From Isochrysis galbana (taxonomy: Eukaryota > Haptophyta > Isochrysidales > Isochrysidaceae): DNA of 64,000 nt. The notes beneath the pieces were generated by a model. The model saw only the letters and a program-made list of their open reading frames with translations. It had not been told where the DNA came from and searched no databases. The translations under genes were made by a program, and so were the position numbers. The DNA lies in assembly GCA_018136815.1 (NCBI GenBank), contig CM030945.1, forward strand, positions 904,605 through 968,604. Direction: 5' to 3'. Positions 52,046-63,889 of this stretch are shown here, one piece after another; the stretch's first letter is position 1, and the number at the start of each line of letters is the position of its first letter.

Positions 52046-52440
52046 GTAAACAGGCGTGGGGGACTCGGCGGCGGGGGGAGGGGGGGGGGGGGGGGGCTCA
52101 GGGGGGGGAGGGGGGGGACTCAGCGGCGGGGGGAAGGGGGTCGAGAATAATCATACCGTCAGGGGGCCCAATCTTTTCACAAGCAGTGTGACCTTTTCAC
52201 AGGAGGCGTCTGTGAAAAGCCCAGTGAAGTGTAGGGGGGGGGGGGGGCAGTCACAATGGGGACGGTCGAAGTCCCGCGCCTTTTGGCGCGGAGGAGGGGG
52301 GGGGGGTATTGATTGGAAGTCACAAGTGTCAGAGCGGGGACGGTAGAAGTCCCGCACCTTGACCTTGAGTTGTAGGTACTTGTGGTGGCCCACAAGAGTG
52401 GGGCGAAAACGAAATGTGTGGCTCAGGAGCGGTCGCGGCA
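52046..52440. other. Low-complexity G-rich DNA with duplication
   Basis: 52060-52135 is G-rich. 52245-52290 and 52330-52365 share GGGGACGGT(C/A)GAAGTCCCGC; 52185-52215 repeats TTTTCACA(A/G)G(A/C)... twice. No gene. Confidence 0.4.
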
Positions 52441-52742
52441 CGCTCCATAGGTCAAACTATAACAATAGTTATCCGGCGCCACCGCCATATTAGACGCGAG
52501 CACGGGCAGGCGCGCACACCAAGAGAGAGAACACAACAGGCCTGCCCGGCCCCCGCACTCCGAACCAGGCCTTAGGTAGCGCACCAAGGCCGGACCCCGG
52601 AAACCGAAGAAAAAGGAAAGAAGGGGGGCAGGGAAAGAGGTGGGGAAAGGGAACTTAAACTTAAGGGCGGCGTAGATGGAGAAGGGAAATCCGCCCGGCA
52701 ATGTAGTAGGTGTGTAGCCCAGAAACTTCAGATGTTTTTTTT
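52441..52742 (+). mobile_element. Retrotransposon 3' end
   Basis: Contains AACAACAGGCCTGCCCGG-like sequence (ACACAACAGGCCTGCCCGGC), GCACCAAGGCCGGACCCCGG, then GTAGGTGTGTAGCCCAGAAA and CTTCAGATG followed by T9, matching 37375-37590. Only the 3' untranslated part is present. Confidence 0.8.
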
Positions 52743-53640
52743 TAGAGCCCGGTGGGGAAGGCGACACGACGAGGCGCCACGCCTATGCCCCCATTGTATA
52801 GCACGGCGCACCCTCACGCAGAAGGGCAGAGAAGTTGCCAGTTGCCAACGAATGCCGATCGAAGTAAGTGTGCAAGAGAAATGGCGGCGCCCGGGGAACC
52901 TTATCTCGAGAGGTTCTTCTGGCTTCAGGCGGGCTTGCGCCACTCCCTCCGCTCTCGCCCTCCTGTCTCAGCCGACGCGTTCACCCCGCCCGTTTACGCC
53001 GTTTGATAACGTAAACGAGCGCGCACTTCCTGCATGTCTCACCTTCCGCGCCCGTCTTCCGCGCCCTCCCACTCTCTTCTCACTCTTCGTTCTCTCCTGC
53101 GGCGCGTGCGCATGCGCGCGCGCCGCGGCCTGCTCTCAGAGGTCCCGAGTGACCCCCCCGTGGGCCAGGCAACCAGGCACGGCAGCTCTGGGGGCAGGGG
53201 AGGCTGGAGGCTGGGGCTTGAGGGGTGGGGTCGTCGTGGTCGGACGGTTCGTGGTCGGAAGACGGCGGCGGCGGGCGTGGAGCGGCCGGGGGGCGGGTCG
53301 GCGGCGGCGGCGGAGGCGGCGGGGGGGTGGCGGCTGAGGCGGCGGTGGCGGCGGCGGAGGCGGCGGAGGCGGCGGAGGCGGCGGCTACGGTGGTGCGAGC
53401 GATGGGACAGGCGGCAAATGGCGCGGATGCGACATGTGAAGAGGGATCTTCCGGGAGGGCTCTACTATTGAATAGAATAGATCCCCTTCATGGTTGGGAA
53501 TCCTGGGATCTCGACTCTCTGAGAGTAGGTGTAGGTGTGAAGAGGGATCTTCGGGGGGGTCTCTACTATTGATTGTAGGTGTGAAGAGGGATCTTCCGAT
53601 CTTGTGATGGATTGTCGGGCGGAGCGGAGGGAGAGAAGTG
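52743..53640. repeat. Retroposon relative and GGC minisatellite
   Basis: 52960-53125 resembles 19390-19520 inverted (Hallmark words CGCCCGTTT, CTCCTGCGGCGCGTGC, GCGGCCTGCTCTCAGAGG). 53265-53395 is a GGCGGCGGA/GGCGGAGGC minisatellite. GTGAAGAGGGATCTTC occurs at 53434, 53537 and 53580 as a short tandem repeat. No gene claimed. Confidence 0.5.
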
Positions 53641-53907
<267 letters not shown>

Positions 53908-53910
<3 letters not shown>

Positions 53911-54254
53911 AGGAGAGCAGCGCGGCTGGTCGGTCAGAGCCGTGGGGAGTGCCAACTCAAACCGGACGGAAGAGTGAAGAAACGGCGGATTTCACTTGAT
54001 AAAACACGGGCGAGCGTGCGTCGTCGTCTCCTCCTCCTTCTCTCTCTCTCTCTCGATCGCTCTCTCTCCCCTCTCCCTCTCTGATCTTCTCTCTCCCTTC
54101 TCCCTTTCTTCTCTCATCTTACCCGCCTTTCTCGGTGGGGGGGAGCGCGTATTTCCCCCTCTCTCCCACCCGCCCCCTCCGGCGGCGCCTCTCTCTCTCT
54201 TGCCGGGCCAGAGAGGGAAAGGCTGGCGGGGGGGGGGGGGGGGGGGGGGGGGAG

Positions 54255-54285
<31 letters not shown>

Positions 54286-54350
54286 GGAGAGGGAGGGAGA
54301 GGGGGGGGGGACGAGGAAGGGACGGGCCTTTCCTCTCCTTTTCGCTCGCG
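53908..54350. promoter_or_regulatory. Presumed promoter and leader of the SGNH gene
   Basis: CT-rich (54035-54110) then a G run of about 24 (54229-54252) and GA tracts (54253-54300) before the ATG at 54351. No TATA-like or other specific element is assigned. Confidence 0.35.
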
Positions 54351-56375
54351 ATGGCTGAGGACCCTCCGCTTCCCTCATGCCTCTCCTCACCCGAAGGCCT
54401 CTCTCACTTCCTCTCGATGCTCCACTGTCCGACGGCCGCCTCCGTCCTCTGGCAGAGCGGTTCCTTCGTGTGTGTGGACAAGGCGGGCGCTCCGCTCTCG
54501 GAGCACCGCTGGGGAGCCGACGCCTTTGACGAGTCAGCCGCCATCTTCGCCTGCGCGCCGCTTCCACCGCCTCTCCCGCCCATCGGAAGAGCGGTGCTCG
54601 AGAGAGAGGGACGCGTCGCAGCGCGGGGCGGAGAGCAGCCGCGCTCGAAGCGCATGCGCGCTTTCATGGACAAGGTGGCGGAAGGTGAACCTGTTGAGAT
54701 ACTTGCGCTTGGCGCGAGCGTCACCGCCTGGTTCGGCTCCACTGAGCCACATGGTGGCCGGCTCTCCACTGAGATGCGTGAGGAGCGCAGCTACGTCCTC
54801 TCTCTCATGCAGACGATCCTGCATGCCTATCCGGAGGCGAAGGTCTCCGCACGCTCTGTTGGCATCGGGGGTGCTACCCCCGCCTTCTTCTCTGCTTGCC
54901 CTTCCAGGTCGATCTGTCACGTCGGATCAACCAGCGACGGGGAGAGCACGAGGGAGAGATGCCCCGACCTGCTCATACTCGACCTCGCCGCCAATCACGA
55001 CGATGAGAAGCGGTGCTTGGCGCACCTCGAACAGATATTGCGTTACGTGCATCAGACTGACATTGCTGTGGTAGCGTTGAACATCCCTGTCTTTCATGAC
55101 TACTGGCGGCGTCCTAGCTCCATGAAGGTGCCCTCGGGCTACTACACGCCTGACGCGCCTCTCACCTGGGCCGCCCACCTGCAGCGCCTCCTCTTCAATC
55201 GCACACAGACACGCTTGCTAGTCGCCCAATTTCCAACTCGTAGCCAATGGCACGAACGGATAAGGCATGTGGTACATCACTATGGCCACGAGTCGGTCTC
55301 GCTGTTCTCCGCGCTCCAGCCGGCGCTCACTCAAGGGCGCATCGATTTATTCGACCTGACGCAGGATGCTGTCCACCCGTCGCTTGTCCGCACATTTGAG
55401 ACAATCGAAGGAGGCGTGGTGCGCGAACGGCGAATACGGACGCCTGCGGGACTGTACGTTTCGTGCATATCGGACGCGATCGCCCATGCTCTGAGCCCGT
55501 GGCTGCTCGCAGATGATGGAGACGCTAACGTGGCGGCTACCCGGCACCAGGATGAGGGTGCCTTCAAGGCCAGCCCTGGTGTCCGACGCATTAGGCCTCG
55601 GCACACACGTTGGCCGGGTTACAACCGGACTTTTGCCCCACTACCGGAGCCTATCCATTCCAACCTATTCGCCTCGGGTGTAGAGTGCTGGGACTCGAAG
55701 GAGAGCCTGACCAGCGCGCTCGAGCTCGCGGGCGGTTCTAGGGATGCCATCCTGCGCCGATGGGTACCAGGACAACACAACGGTTGGCTTTGGCAAGAGC
55801 AGGAGCTCGGCTACTCGGGCAGCGCAGTCATAGTGAATGGCAACCGTTCCGCTGGTTGGGCGCTGGTACCCCTGCACGGCCGGCCGGCCCGTCCAGGCCT
55901 CAACTCTGTAGATCCGGGTGATGTCTTGACCTTCTCCCTCGATACCCGCTTGGCACCATGGGGCCGCCCGAATGCGCAGGCTTCCTTGCGGCTGACGTTC
56001 CTCTCGTCTTACAATCAGGTAGGCGTCGCGCGGATTGCGTGTCCGGATGCCGGCTGCTCTTGTGACACCCTCATCTGGGACGCGTTGCGGCCAAAGGCCA
56101 TTTTTGCCGTTCAAGAGACGGTCCAGTTGAATATCGGGCAAGCAGAACATTGCAAGGTCTCCATCACCAACGTCAGCCCCAAGGAGCGCACGGCATTGGG
56201 CGTTTGCCATCCCGTGTCTTCAGCCAGTCTGCCGGGAGAGGACGTTGCCGCTCGCTTGGCCTTCCAGCCCCTTGATGGAACGACACGAAAAATATGGCGC
56301 CGGAACGGTAGCGCCGAGAGGGGACCTTGTACGAAGCTGAAGCTCTATCGGATCGATTTGTTGGCATCGGAGTAG
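54351..56375 (+). CDS. SGNH/GDSL-type hydrolase domain protein
   Basis: Single-exon protein of 674 residues. The SGNH (lipase/esterase/acyltransferase-like) blocks are present: LALGASVTAWFG with the candidate nucleophile Ser123, GIGG (171-174) for the oxyanion-hole Gly, LILDLAANHDDE with Asn215, and QDAVHPS with the Asp339-x-x-His342 pair. Between them the chain alternates beta strands and helices as expected for the flavodoxin-like fold. Residues about 480-674 form a separate region with WLWQEQELGYSGSAVIVNGN, TFSLDTRLAPWG and CSCDTLIWDALRP, which looks like a beta-sandwich accessory domain and contains paired Cys. The first 110 residues have no obvious signal peptide (MAEDPPLPSCLSSPEGLSHF). 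The substrate is unknown; related proteins act on lipids or acylated sugars. The upstream frame lacks an ATG, so this start is firm. Confidence 0.8.
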   Translation: MAEDPPLPSCLSSPEGLSHFLSMLHCPTAASVLWQSGSFVCVDKAGAPLSEHRWGADAFDESAAIFACAPLPPPLPPIGRAVLEREGRVAARGGEQPRSKRMRAFMDKVAEGEPVEILALGASVTAWFGSTEPHGGRLSTEMREERSYVLSLMQTILHAYPEAKVSARSVGIGGATPAFFSACPSRSICHVGSTSDGESTRERCPDLLILDLAANHDDEKRCLAHLEQILRYVHQTDIAVVALNIPVFHDYWRRPSSMKVPSGYYTPDAPLTWAAHLQRLLFNRTQTRLLVAQFPTRSQWHERIRHVVHHYGHESVSLFSALQPALTQGRIDLFDLTQDAVHPSLVRTFETIEGGVVRERRIRTPAGLYVSCISDAIAHALSPWLLADDGDANVAATRHQDEGAFKASPGVRRIRPRHTRWPGYNRTFAPLPEPIHSNLFASGVECWDSKESLTSALELAGGSRDAILRRWVPGQHNGWLWQEQELGYSGSAVIVNGNRSAGWALVPLHGRPARPGLNSVDPGDVLTFSLDTRLAPWGRPNAQASLRLTFLSSYNQVGVARIACPDAGCSCDTLIWDALRPKAIFAVQETVQLNIGQAEHCKVSITNVSPKERTALGVCHPVSSASLPGEDVAARLAFQPLDGTTRKIWRRNGSAERGPCTKLKLYRIDLLASE

Positions 56376-57600
56376 AGCATACATAGGGTGTCCACGCGGG
56401 GCGCGAGGTGGGGCGGTGGGCTGTGAAATGGCTGCCGAGGCGATCTGCACGGCACAAGTAGTCTCAGGCAGCCAAGACGAATAGAGGGTCTTTGAGCCCT
56501 CTCTGCTAGCTTTGTTCTCTCTGAAAGACCGGGGCCCTTTAGTAAGGGGCTTTTGCTGAATGGAGACTGTGCCGGGACGATCGACGTTGACATACTTAGA
56601 GAGCCAGACGGCTTAGAAGCCGCTGGCCAACACCAACAAAAAATCCGAAGATTCTGGGCTAACACCTACTGCTAGCGACGGGTATCTTCTATATTCTATA
56701 CCTACTATCTACTATCCGACACCGCCCATACTTCCCCTCGTTCCACCTCTTTACCTTCCCCCTCTTTCCTTTTTCTTTGATTCGGGGGTGCGGCCCAGGG
56801 CCCAGGTGAGAAAAAAAAACCTTTTAATATTCTAACCGCACTCGCGGCGAATGGAACCACTACCTACTGCAAGTATAGCACGTAGCATAGCCCTTCTGCA
56901 CACCCCCATTCCCCCGGCCCTTCTCCGCCCGGCATCAGGCGGCTCCCCCCGTACACTACTACTTGGATTGGGGTGGAGGGCTTAGATATGGTCCGGTGGC
57001 CCGCGCCACCCCCATGGTAATCCGTTACCCCGCCTTCCTCCTATGCCTCCCGGGCTGGCGCGGCGGACGCTCTGTCTCGACATCACTTATGCCCTTTAAT
57101 TAAACAAGCGCGAGACTTACCGATTACCGATTTTTCGGTGGGCGGAGCTCTCGCTCACGCCCACCCCCTTCTCCGCGCTCTCTCTCCCCTCTCCTGCGGC
57201 ACGCGCGATGGCGCGCCTGCGGCAGGCCTCCAGCTGCCCTCTGGAGGCCCCTGGAGGCTCCTAGAGCGGCCAGCTCAGGGGGGTAGAGGAGGCTAGGGCT
57301 AGGGTTGGGCCCTGACCTCCCCCGCCTCTCCCTCGCTGGCGCTCCTGAGCCTCTAGGCCCCTACGCCGCACCTGTCTGTCTGTCGACCGGGGGGGGGGGC
57401 GGGGGGATTGGAGCGATGGGCTGGCCACGACTGGCCAGGACGCGCGAGGCAGGCAAGCCTGCCAGTGAGAGAGAGAGTGTGGGTCTGCTCCTGGCAAGCC
57501 ATCAGGCATGCCAGGAAGCCATGAGTGGTTCCTCCCCCATGGCAGGGGAGGAGTGGAGAGAGGGGGGGGGCTCGTGCCCCCCCATGGGCGAACTAAGTAA
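56376..57600. repeat. Retrotransposon tail and two dispersed repeats
   Basis: 56633-56815 is an inverted retrotransposon 3' end (CAAAAAATCCGAAGATTCTG, GGGCTAACACCTACT...). 56845-57060 is the second dispersed family (GAATGGAACCACTACC, CATCAGGCGGCTCCCCCCGT). 57165-57600 is an R1-family copy ending in GGGCTCGTGCCCCCCCATGG and GCGAACTAAGT. 56376-56630 shows nothing. Confidence 0.6.
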
Positions 57601-57899
57601 AAACGTATTTGCGGCCTAGGTGAGTAAAACAGTAGCTACTTAGCGGACACCTTCTAGAATGCTTTTTAAAGATTAGTGAGGTCCACACGCACTTTGCACA
57701 ATGCTGCCGCACACGACGACTTTCTCGAATCTATTGCCTAGTGAAGCTCAGCCTGCCTGATGGTGGAAAAACATAGGGCATAGGCGAGAAGCAAGAAGGC
57801 AATCCGAGGTGACTACCACAGCACTACGCGACACTTTCTGCATCAATAGCGCTGCAACGGCCACGGGCAGACCGTCAAAACTTGCGTAATATTTGACAA
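57601..57899. other. Intergenic, 3' side of the MscS gene
   Basis: 57639-57665 (TTAGCGGACACCTTCTAGAATG) resembles 15853-15880. No gene. Confidence 0.4.
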
Positions 57900-60800
57900 T
57901 TAATCGCCCATTTGAGTGCGCTCGTATTCCTCGCGCAATTCCTCCTCTGCTTCCCTGGCTTCGCGCTCGGCCTCCGCCTCCCCCTCAAGGTCAAGCACCT
58001 CACTCTCTGTCCTATCCTTGGCACGACCTCGCTTCCCCTCTTGTAGAGTACCCGTCATGTCCTCAGATCCCGTGTCGGTTTGAGTGGCATTCGTCAGGCT
58101 ATCGACAGCAGGTGGGAGGGGGGGCACCTCCATCGGTCCGCCGATCATCTCCGGCGCTGCTTCCACAGTGCCAGCCTGTACTCGGTCAACCTCCAGAGCG
58201 AGAGCCGCCTCGGCTAGGGCAGCTGCCTCGATGGACGCTTCGATCAACGCCGCCTCTTGGCGCATCGCCTAAGGTGAGCCGGTGCGACAAGTGAGAGAGA
58301 CAGTATGGTGTGGTCGCTCGCGAGCAAATGAGTATGGGCGAGGCTGCGAAGAGTGTGCATCGACGCCAAGGGCCGGCGTCTCCAATCGCAGCCAGGCACC
58401 ATGGGCGTGCACAACACTAGGGCACACGCCTCTTTTGCCGTCAACATAAGCTCAGCCTCGGCGTCAAGAGCTTGTTGTTGTTGTCGCAAAGCCGCCTCTT
58501 TGCCCCCAAGCGCGGCCGCTGCCGCCTCGACGGACTTGGCAGCTCGCTTAATGGAGCGCTCTTTTCGTAGCGCAGCTGCTTTTTGCATGCGCAATGCAGC
58601 ATTCTACATAAGGATGGAAGCCCGCAGCATCAGCATGGCATGAACAGTAGGAGCAAAGGGGAGAATCTAGTGGAAGCATGCAATGTTGATACAACCGGTA
58701 CTAACCAACTTGCGAATAAGCGCTGGTTTGGCCCGACCTGCTCTCTGACGGCGTTTGCCAGCGCCTTATCCCCCTCGCCGCCGTCGTCGTCCGTCCACCC
58801 ACGAAGTCGCTCAGCTTCGCGTCGCAATGCTTCTTCTCTCGCTGCAAGTGCAAGCTCAGCTTGGATGGCTGCTCGTTCTGCTGCGCGAGCCTGCACGGTG
58901 AATGAAGAGGCGAGGCGGGTGGGTGAGAGGCACGATGCGCGAGAGGGCTGGATCAGCATGCACAGCCAATACGATGGGGTAACAATGCGAAAGATGAGAT
59001 ACGCGGATGACTGCGCGAAAACGAACAGCTAGCTTTAGGGGCGATGCGATGACGTGGTGTTCAACCGGTAAGCCTGTGCGGACATCATCACCGAACACTA
59101 GCTCGAGAAGGGCGTTGGAGACGCACCGCATTTTCCTGTTCTCTTATAGCCGCTTCTTTCTTTTTGAGTAGAGCAAGCTTGGCCTCAACTGCAGCAGCAG
59201 CATCGTCGATGGCTGCTTGGCGAAGAGCCATGGCCTCACGCGCCTACTCAACATGGATTCGCCCAATGAGTAGGACCATTGGCGCGTTGGCGACATGGAA
59301 ACAGGGCTACTACGCCAGTATTGGCGAGGTGAACCAGCAGGAAAATGAGTTTTTGCCTCCCACTGAACCTCTCATCGGCTCTAGGACCCCCCTTCCATCC
59401 CCGGCCATCGCTACACACCTGCCGTGTCGCGTCGAGCGCATTTGTCGCTTCATCAACCTTTTGACTAACGCGTGCCTGGGCGTCGATAGCTGCGCCGGCC
59501 TTCTCCACAGCCTCCCCAACGGCTTGAATACTGCTCCGCCATTCCTGAGTAGCGTCGAAACCCATAGCCTGGCCATTGCCTACAGCGGCCCCGGCCTCTT
59601 GTGAGTGGTTTATGGATTCATCCTGCGATGGTTGGGTACCAATCGCCGGCTCCACCTTGTTGCGGACTCTTTCACGAGTCTTCTGTGGCGCAGTTACGGG
59701 CCTAGTCGCAGACGTCGTTTCGCTGCGACCGTTGGCATCGGCGCTCAATTTTGAAGCCCCCCGCTCCGGCGTATCGACGGAAGCGGCGTTCTTTTTCGTA
59801 GCGTCCTCAGTGGCATCGTCACCGCCTCGCCTGTTCGTAGCCTTGTTCTTAGCCGACTTATTACGGCTAGCCTCAGGCGAATCAGATTCTTGGACGTCTT
59901 CGGGGCGACTTGAGTTCAGTTGCTCAGAGGAGGTGAAGCCTGGAGGAGGTGTCGCTGACGCGGTTGTGGCATCAGCGGCCGGAGTGAGAGCGGTCGTGTC
60001 CACCGCACCTTTAAGCGCGTTCCATCCCGTGAGGCTGTCCCTGCTAGTTCCAGAATTGGTTGGAGTTCCTCCGGCAACGTTCGACTCTGCAGCAGCAAGC
60101 CGTGCTAGGAAGGACGCGGCAGCACCGCCGGACCCGGGCACGGGCGCGCCGCCAGCGACCGCGGTCGCGGCGGCTGCGGCCGCTGCCGCAGCCGCCACCG
60201 TTGTGGTGGCCTCGCGCCTCTCCTCACCCTCCTGCTAAGGACAAGACGACGGTCAAGCACAGCAAGCTAACTCGCATTTGCAACGAGTGCACCTCCAGTT
60301 GAACCCGCCCCCCCCCCCCCCCCCCCCGCCCCCTCGAAAGCACAGGTAGTCAGGTGGGTACGCACTACACCTGCAAAAGGAGCTGCTCGCGAGTGAGCGA
60401 TGAGGCGAATTTCGCGTCGTGCTCCTGAAGGATCTTGTGAATCCCAAAGAGAATTTCCTGTATTATGCAATCATCGGAGGCAGCAGGGAGCTGTTTAACG
60501 GGCTGCGTTTGTGACGGAGAGAGGTTGATGTGGATGATTCTGGCATGGATGAATGCAATGCGCAGTAAGGTGGTCCGCAAGAGACATGGACACGGCAGGT
60601 TGTATGCGGCTGGCGAGACTTAGAGCGATCCGCACTCACGGTGGACTAAGTGGTGTGTGTGCGCGCGCGCGTGCATGAGAAATGAGACTCGCCTGCTGTG
60701 TGGAGAGATAATCTGTCAAGAAAACGGACCGAGTGTAGCAAGACAGCCATATATCTACCGAATATGGACCAACCTGCGGCCAGCACCAAGGAGACAGGCA

Positions 60801-62858
60801 GTGGGGGGCGATGCACGCGTTGCTTTGAGAACTGGATTGGGATGTGGCGTCAGGAGACGACACCGAGCGTAGCCTGCCTGACTGCGAGGCCGAGATTAGG
60901 CCCGTGACACCGATGCCGCTGGCCCACGGGCACACCTCGCGGAAGAAAACGAGGCGGTGCTGACGTGGGTCAAGTTCGGGGACCCCGAGGAGCAGCGCCT
61001 TGATATCTCGCACAATGTCTTGCAATTTGCCGATATCATTCAGACGGAGCCGAAGCGTCTGCGCGCAAAGAGGTGAGGCCGGAGTCGGGCGCCCCCTCCG
61101 CTCTGAAGTGGGCAAGCCGATTTACATGACGAGCGCAAGTTGTCATCGGCTCACCTGAAGGATGCGTCGATTACTCATCCTTGATGCGTTGATCACCGTC
61201 ATGGTGTAGAAGGATGAGTTTGGAACGTACATTGGCCTCTTGTCCCACGTGTTGACCTTCGTGTAATACCATCCTATGCTCTCGACCCATCCATCAAGCT
61301 CTTTGCGATCAAATGTATGGATCCAGTCGCCGACCGAGAAGGGCTGAGAGAGGTATATTGTGATGCCTGTGGCGGAGGAGGCGCGTTGCCAAGCGAGCGT
61401 GACTTGCGATTCCGCGTAGGTCGAGCGACTGTTTCGGAAATGGGCGCGTCGGAGCTCTGCGCTTGCCTCGCAACAACGTTCGGCTCAGGCCCTCGACAAA
61501 GCACATTTGGAAGATGAGTAATTGGGAGATGGGTGGTGGACTCGACTGGGGAAGGAGCGAGGAAACCTTTGTGTGGCGGGGCATCACATGCTACCTCCGA
61601 TGAAGTTGGCCAGCATTTCGCGTCCAGCCAGTCCGAGTAGCACGCCTCCCACGCCGGAGAAGGTGAGAACTGCACGCACGTTGACTCCCATCGTGTTCAA
61701 AGCCGTCAGCACTGCTGCCACCCACGCTATGAGCGACATGACCTTGGCGAGAGCATTCGCGCGCGCCTGCGAGGTCAGATCGCACATCAGGTTGGGCGAC
61801 GCACCACACGTGGCGAGGCGGTTGCCACTATGCGAGGACATGCGGCACGGCCACTTGCCTGATCAACCGACGCTCGCTCGCCCTTGAGGATGCCGGTGAA
61901 AGCGCGATCGTCCGTCAATCCCATGACGGAGCGCGAGATCTCCCTTTGGTCGTCCGTCGAACCGTACCTCTGCTCCCACTTCTTCACCAAGTTGAAGACC
62001 GCCCAGAAGCCTGCGACTTGGAGGCACACCCGCCGCACCGTCTCAATCCACGCCAAGACCTCCGCCGAAAGCAGCCGAGCCGGAGAGAGCACGCGGGCCT
62101 GCAGCATGGGAAACACGAGGGCGTCCGCATACAACACGAGGGGACACACGGCCGTGACCAGCTTCGGCGGGTGCGGGAGCGGGCTTGGCGTCGAGCTCGG
62201 CCGCACTCACCGAATAAAGCACCGCAAGTGCCCACGTCGCAAACTCAAGCGGGCGCTGGTACGCCTCGAGGAAGGAGTCGTGGTAGTTCGCGCGCTCGTA
62301 CTCAGACGCCATTGTCTGCTTGGCCACCTCGGCCACAAGGTGGAGAGTGTGGAGCGCGCGGTGGATGGCCGAGGGCAGGAGCGGCGCCGTGCAGAGCATG
62401 ACGATGCCCACCGTGCGCGGCGAGAGGCGCAGGTCGTACAGCCCGATAACTGCCGTGGCGATAGCGGGCAGCATCTCTCTCACACTCTCTCGCCGCAGGA
62501 GCGCTGGCCATTCCCTCCGGAGCCGCGTGAGCCACACAAAGGAAAGGATGGTCGCGAGCGCGACACCGAAGCGGCGGGCGAGGATACGTGCGCTCGCGAG
62601 TGCACGCTCCGCCGGCCGTTCCGCCCAGCCCTTCCGTGCTGCTGTGCCGATGCCGTCGGAATGCTGAGGCTCGAGCTCCACGCGAGCTGGCATCGCCTTC
62701 CCCTCCTCTCCACCTCCAGCTCGGCCGGGCGCAGCGTGCGAGGGCTCAGCGCAGGCGACGGTACGCCGTGCGGAACGCAGCTGGAAGCCCCGCCCTGTGT
62801 GGGGGGAATAGAGTGGGAGGAGCGCGAGGAGGAGCGCGGCGAACGCGGGCAGCGCCAT
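57900..62858 (-). CDS. MscS-family mechanosensitive channel with long C-terminal coiled coil
   Basis: Twelve exons give 1083 residues: 62858-62211, 62161-61859, 61766-61595, 61366-61155, 61058-60936, 60773-60693, 60457-60371, 60231-59419, 59243-59127, 58890-58738, 58603-58430, 58268-57900. All phases agree. Introns 2, 6 and 11 use GC donors (CAG|GCAAGT, CAG|GCGAGT, GAG|GCGTGT); intron 1 is only 49 bp. The N-terminus (MALPAFAALLLALLPLYSPH) looks like a signal or bipartite plastid leader. Several hydrophobic spans follow; the pore helix is FSGVGGVLLGLAGREMLANF-IGG, then the beta domain QPFSVGDWIHTFDRKELDGW, VESIGWYYTKVNTWDKRPMY, VPNSSFYTMTVINASR. NDIGKLQDIVRDIKALL and VDIWLSCYTRSVFLTDYLST match the vestibule. 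Residues after about 540 are an Ala/Ser-rich linker and charged coiled coils (REEALRREAERLRGW, EEELREEYERTQMGD). It resembles plant MSL2/3; the tail is unusual. The exon 10 donor is the least certain. Confidence 0.88.
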
Positions 62859-63245
<387 letters not shown>

Positions 63246-63724
63246 GTGTGTGGGGGGGGGGGGGGGGGCGGGGGGGGCGCAAGGTGAGGGGGACGGGACG
63301 GCGGGACGCAGATCGTGTTTGTACCGGGGGGAGGGGCGTGAGGGGGGGAGGGGGTGGTGGAGTATGAGGAGAATGAGGATGAGGGGGGAAGCGGGCGGGC
63401 ACGCTTCACACCTTCTTTGCACTTTGCACCTTCAAAAAGGCCTGCCACACTACTGCCACCGCGAAACAGGATGTATGAGTTAGAACTTATAGCGTCGTAG
63501 GACATCTTGTTAGCTAGCATCCCTAGCCACATACACTGGACGAGCCATGCGCCAACCGCGCACACCCCCATCGCGGGGGAGGGGCTCCGTGGCCGATGAA
63601 TCGCGGGGTAGGGGCTCCGTTGCCGAGGGAGGAGGCACGGCCCCTCAGCACTAGGATTAAACTAGGACAAACAGAAAACTCTGACAATATGTATATTTCG
63701 TACTCTATTCGACTCTATGCCAAT
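63246..63724. other. Low-complexity G-rich DNA, no gene
   Basis: G-runs at 63252-63280, then R-rich sequence. 63573-63620 has two copies of ATCGCGGG(G/T)(G/A)(A/G)GGGGCTCCGT. No coding signature. Confidence 0.4.
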
Positions 63725-63889
63725 CCTGGATGGGAAATACGGTGCCGGGGCCTGCAAATACAGCCAAATACATATGTATTTGGCCTCCGGCCAAATACAT
63801 TTCAAATACATTCAAGGCCTACAACCCAGGACGTGCTTCAAATACAGCCAAATACATATGTATTTGGCCTTACGTATTTCCCATCTAGG
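63725..63889. mobile_element. 165-bp GTATTT-rich hAT-like MITE, intact
   Basis: Ends CCTGGATGGGAAATACG and CGTATTTCCCATCTAGG are inverted repeats of 17 bp with one mismatch. The target word ATGCCAAT is duplicated exactly at 63717-63724 and 63890-63897. Ten AAATAC/GTATTT motifs fill the 165 bp, often as CCAAATACATATGTATTTGG palindromes. No coding capacity. Confidence 0.95.
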
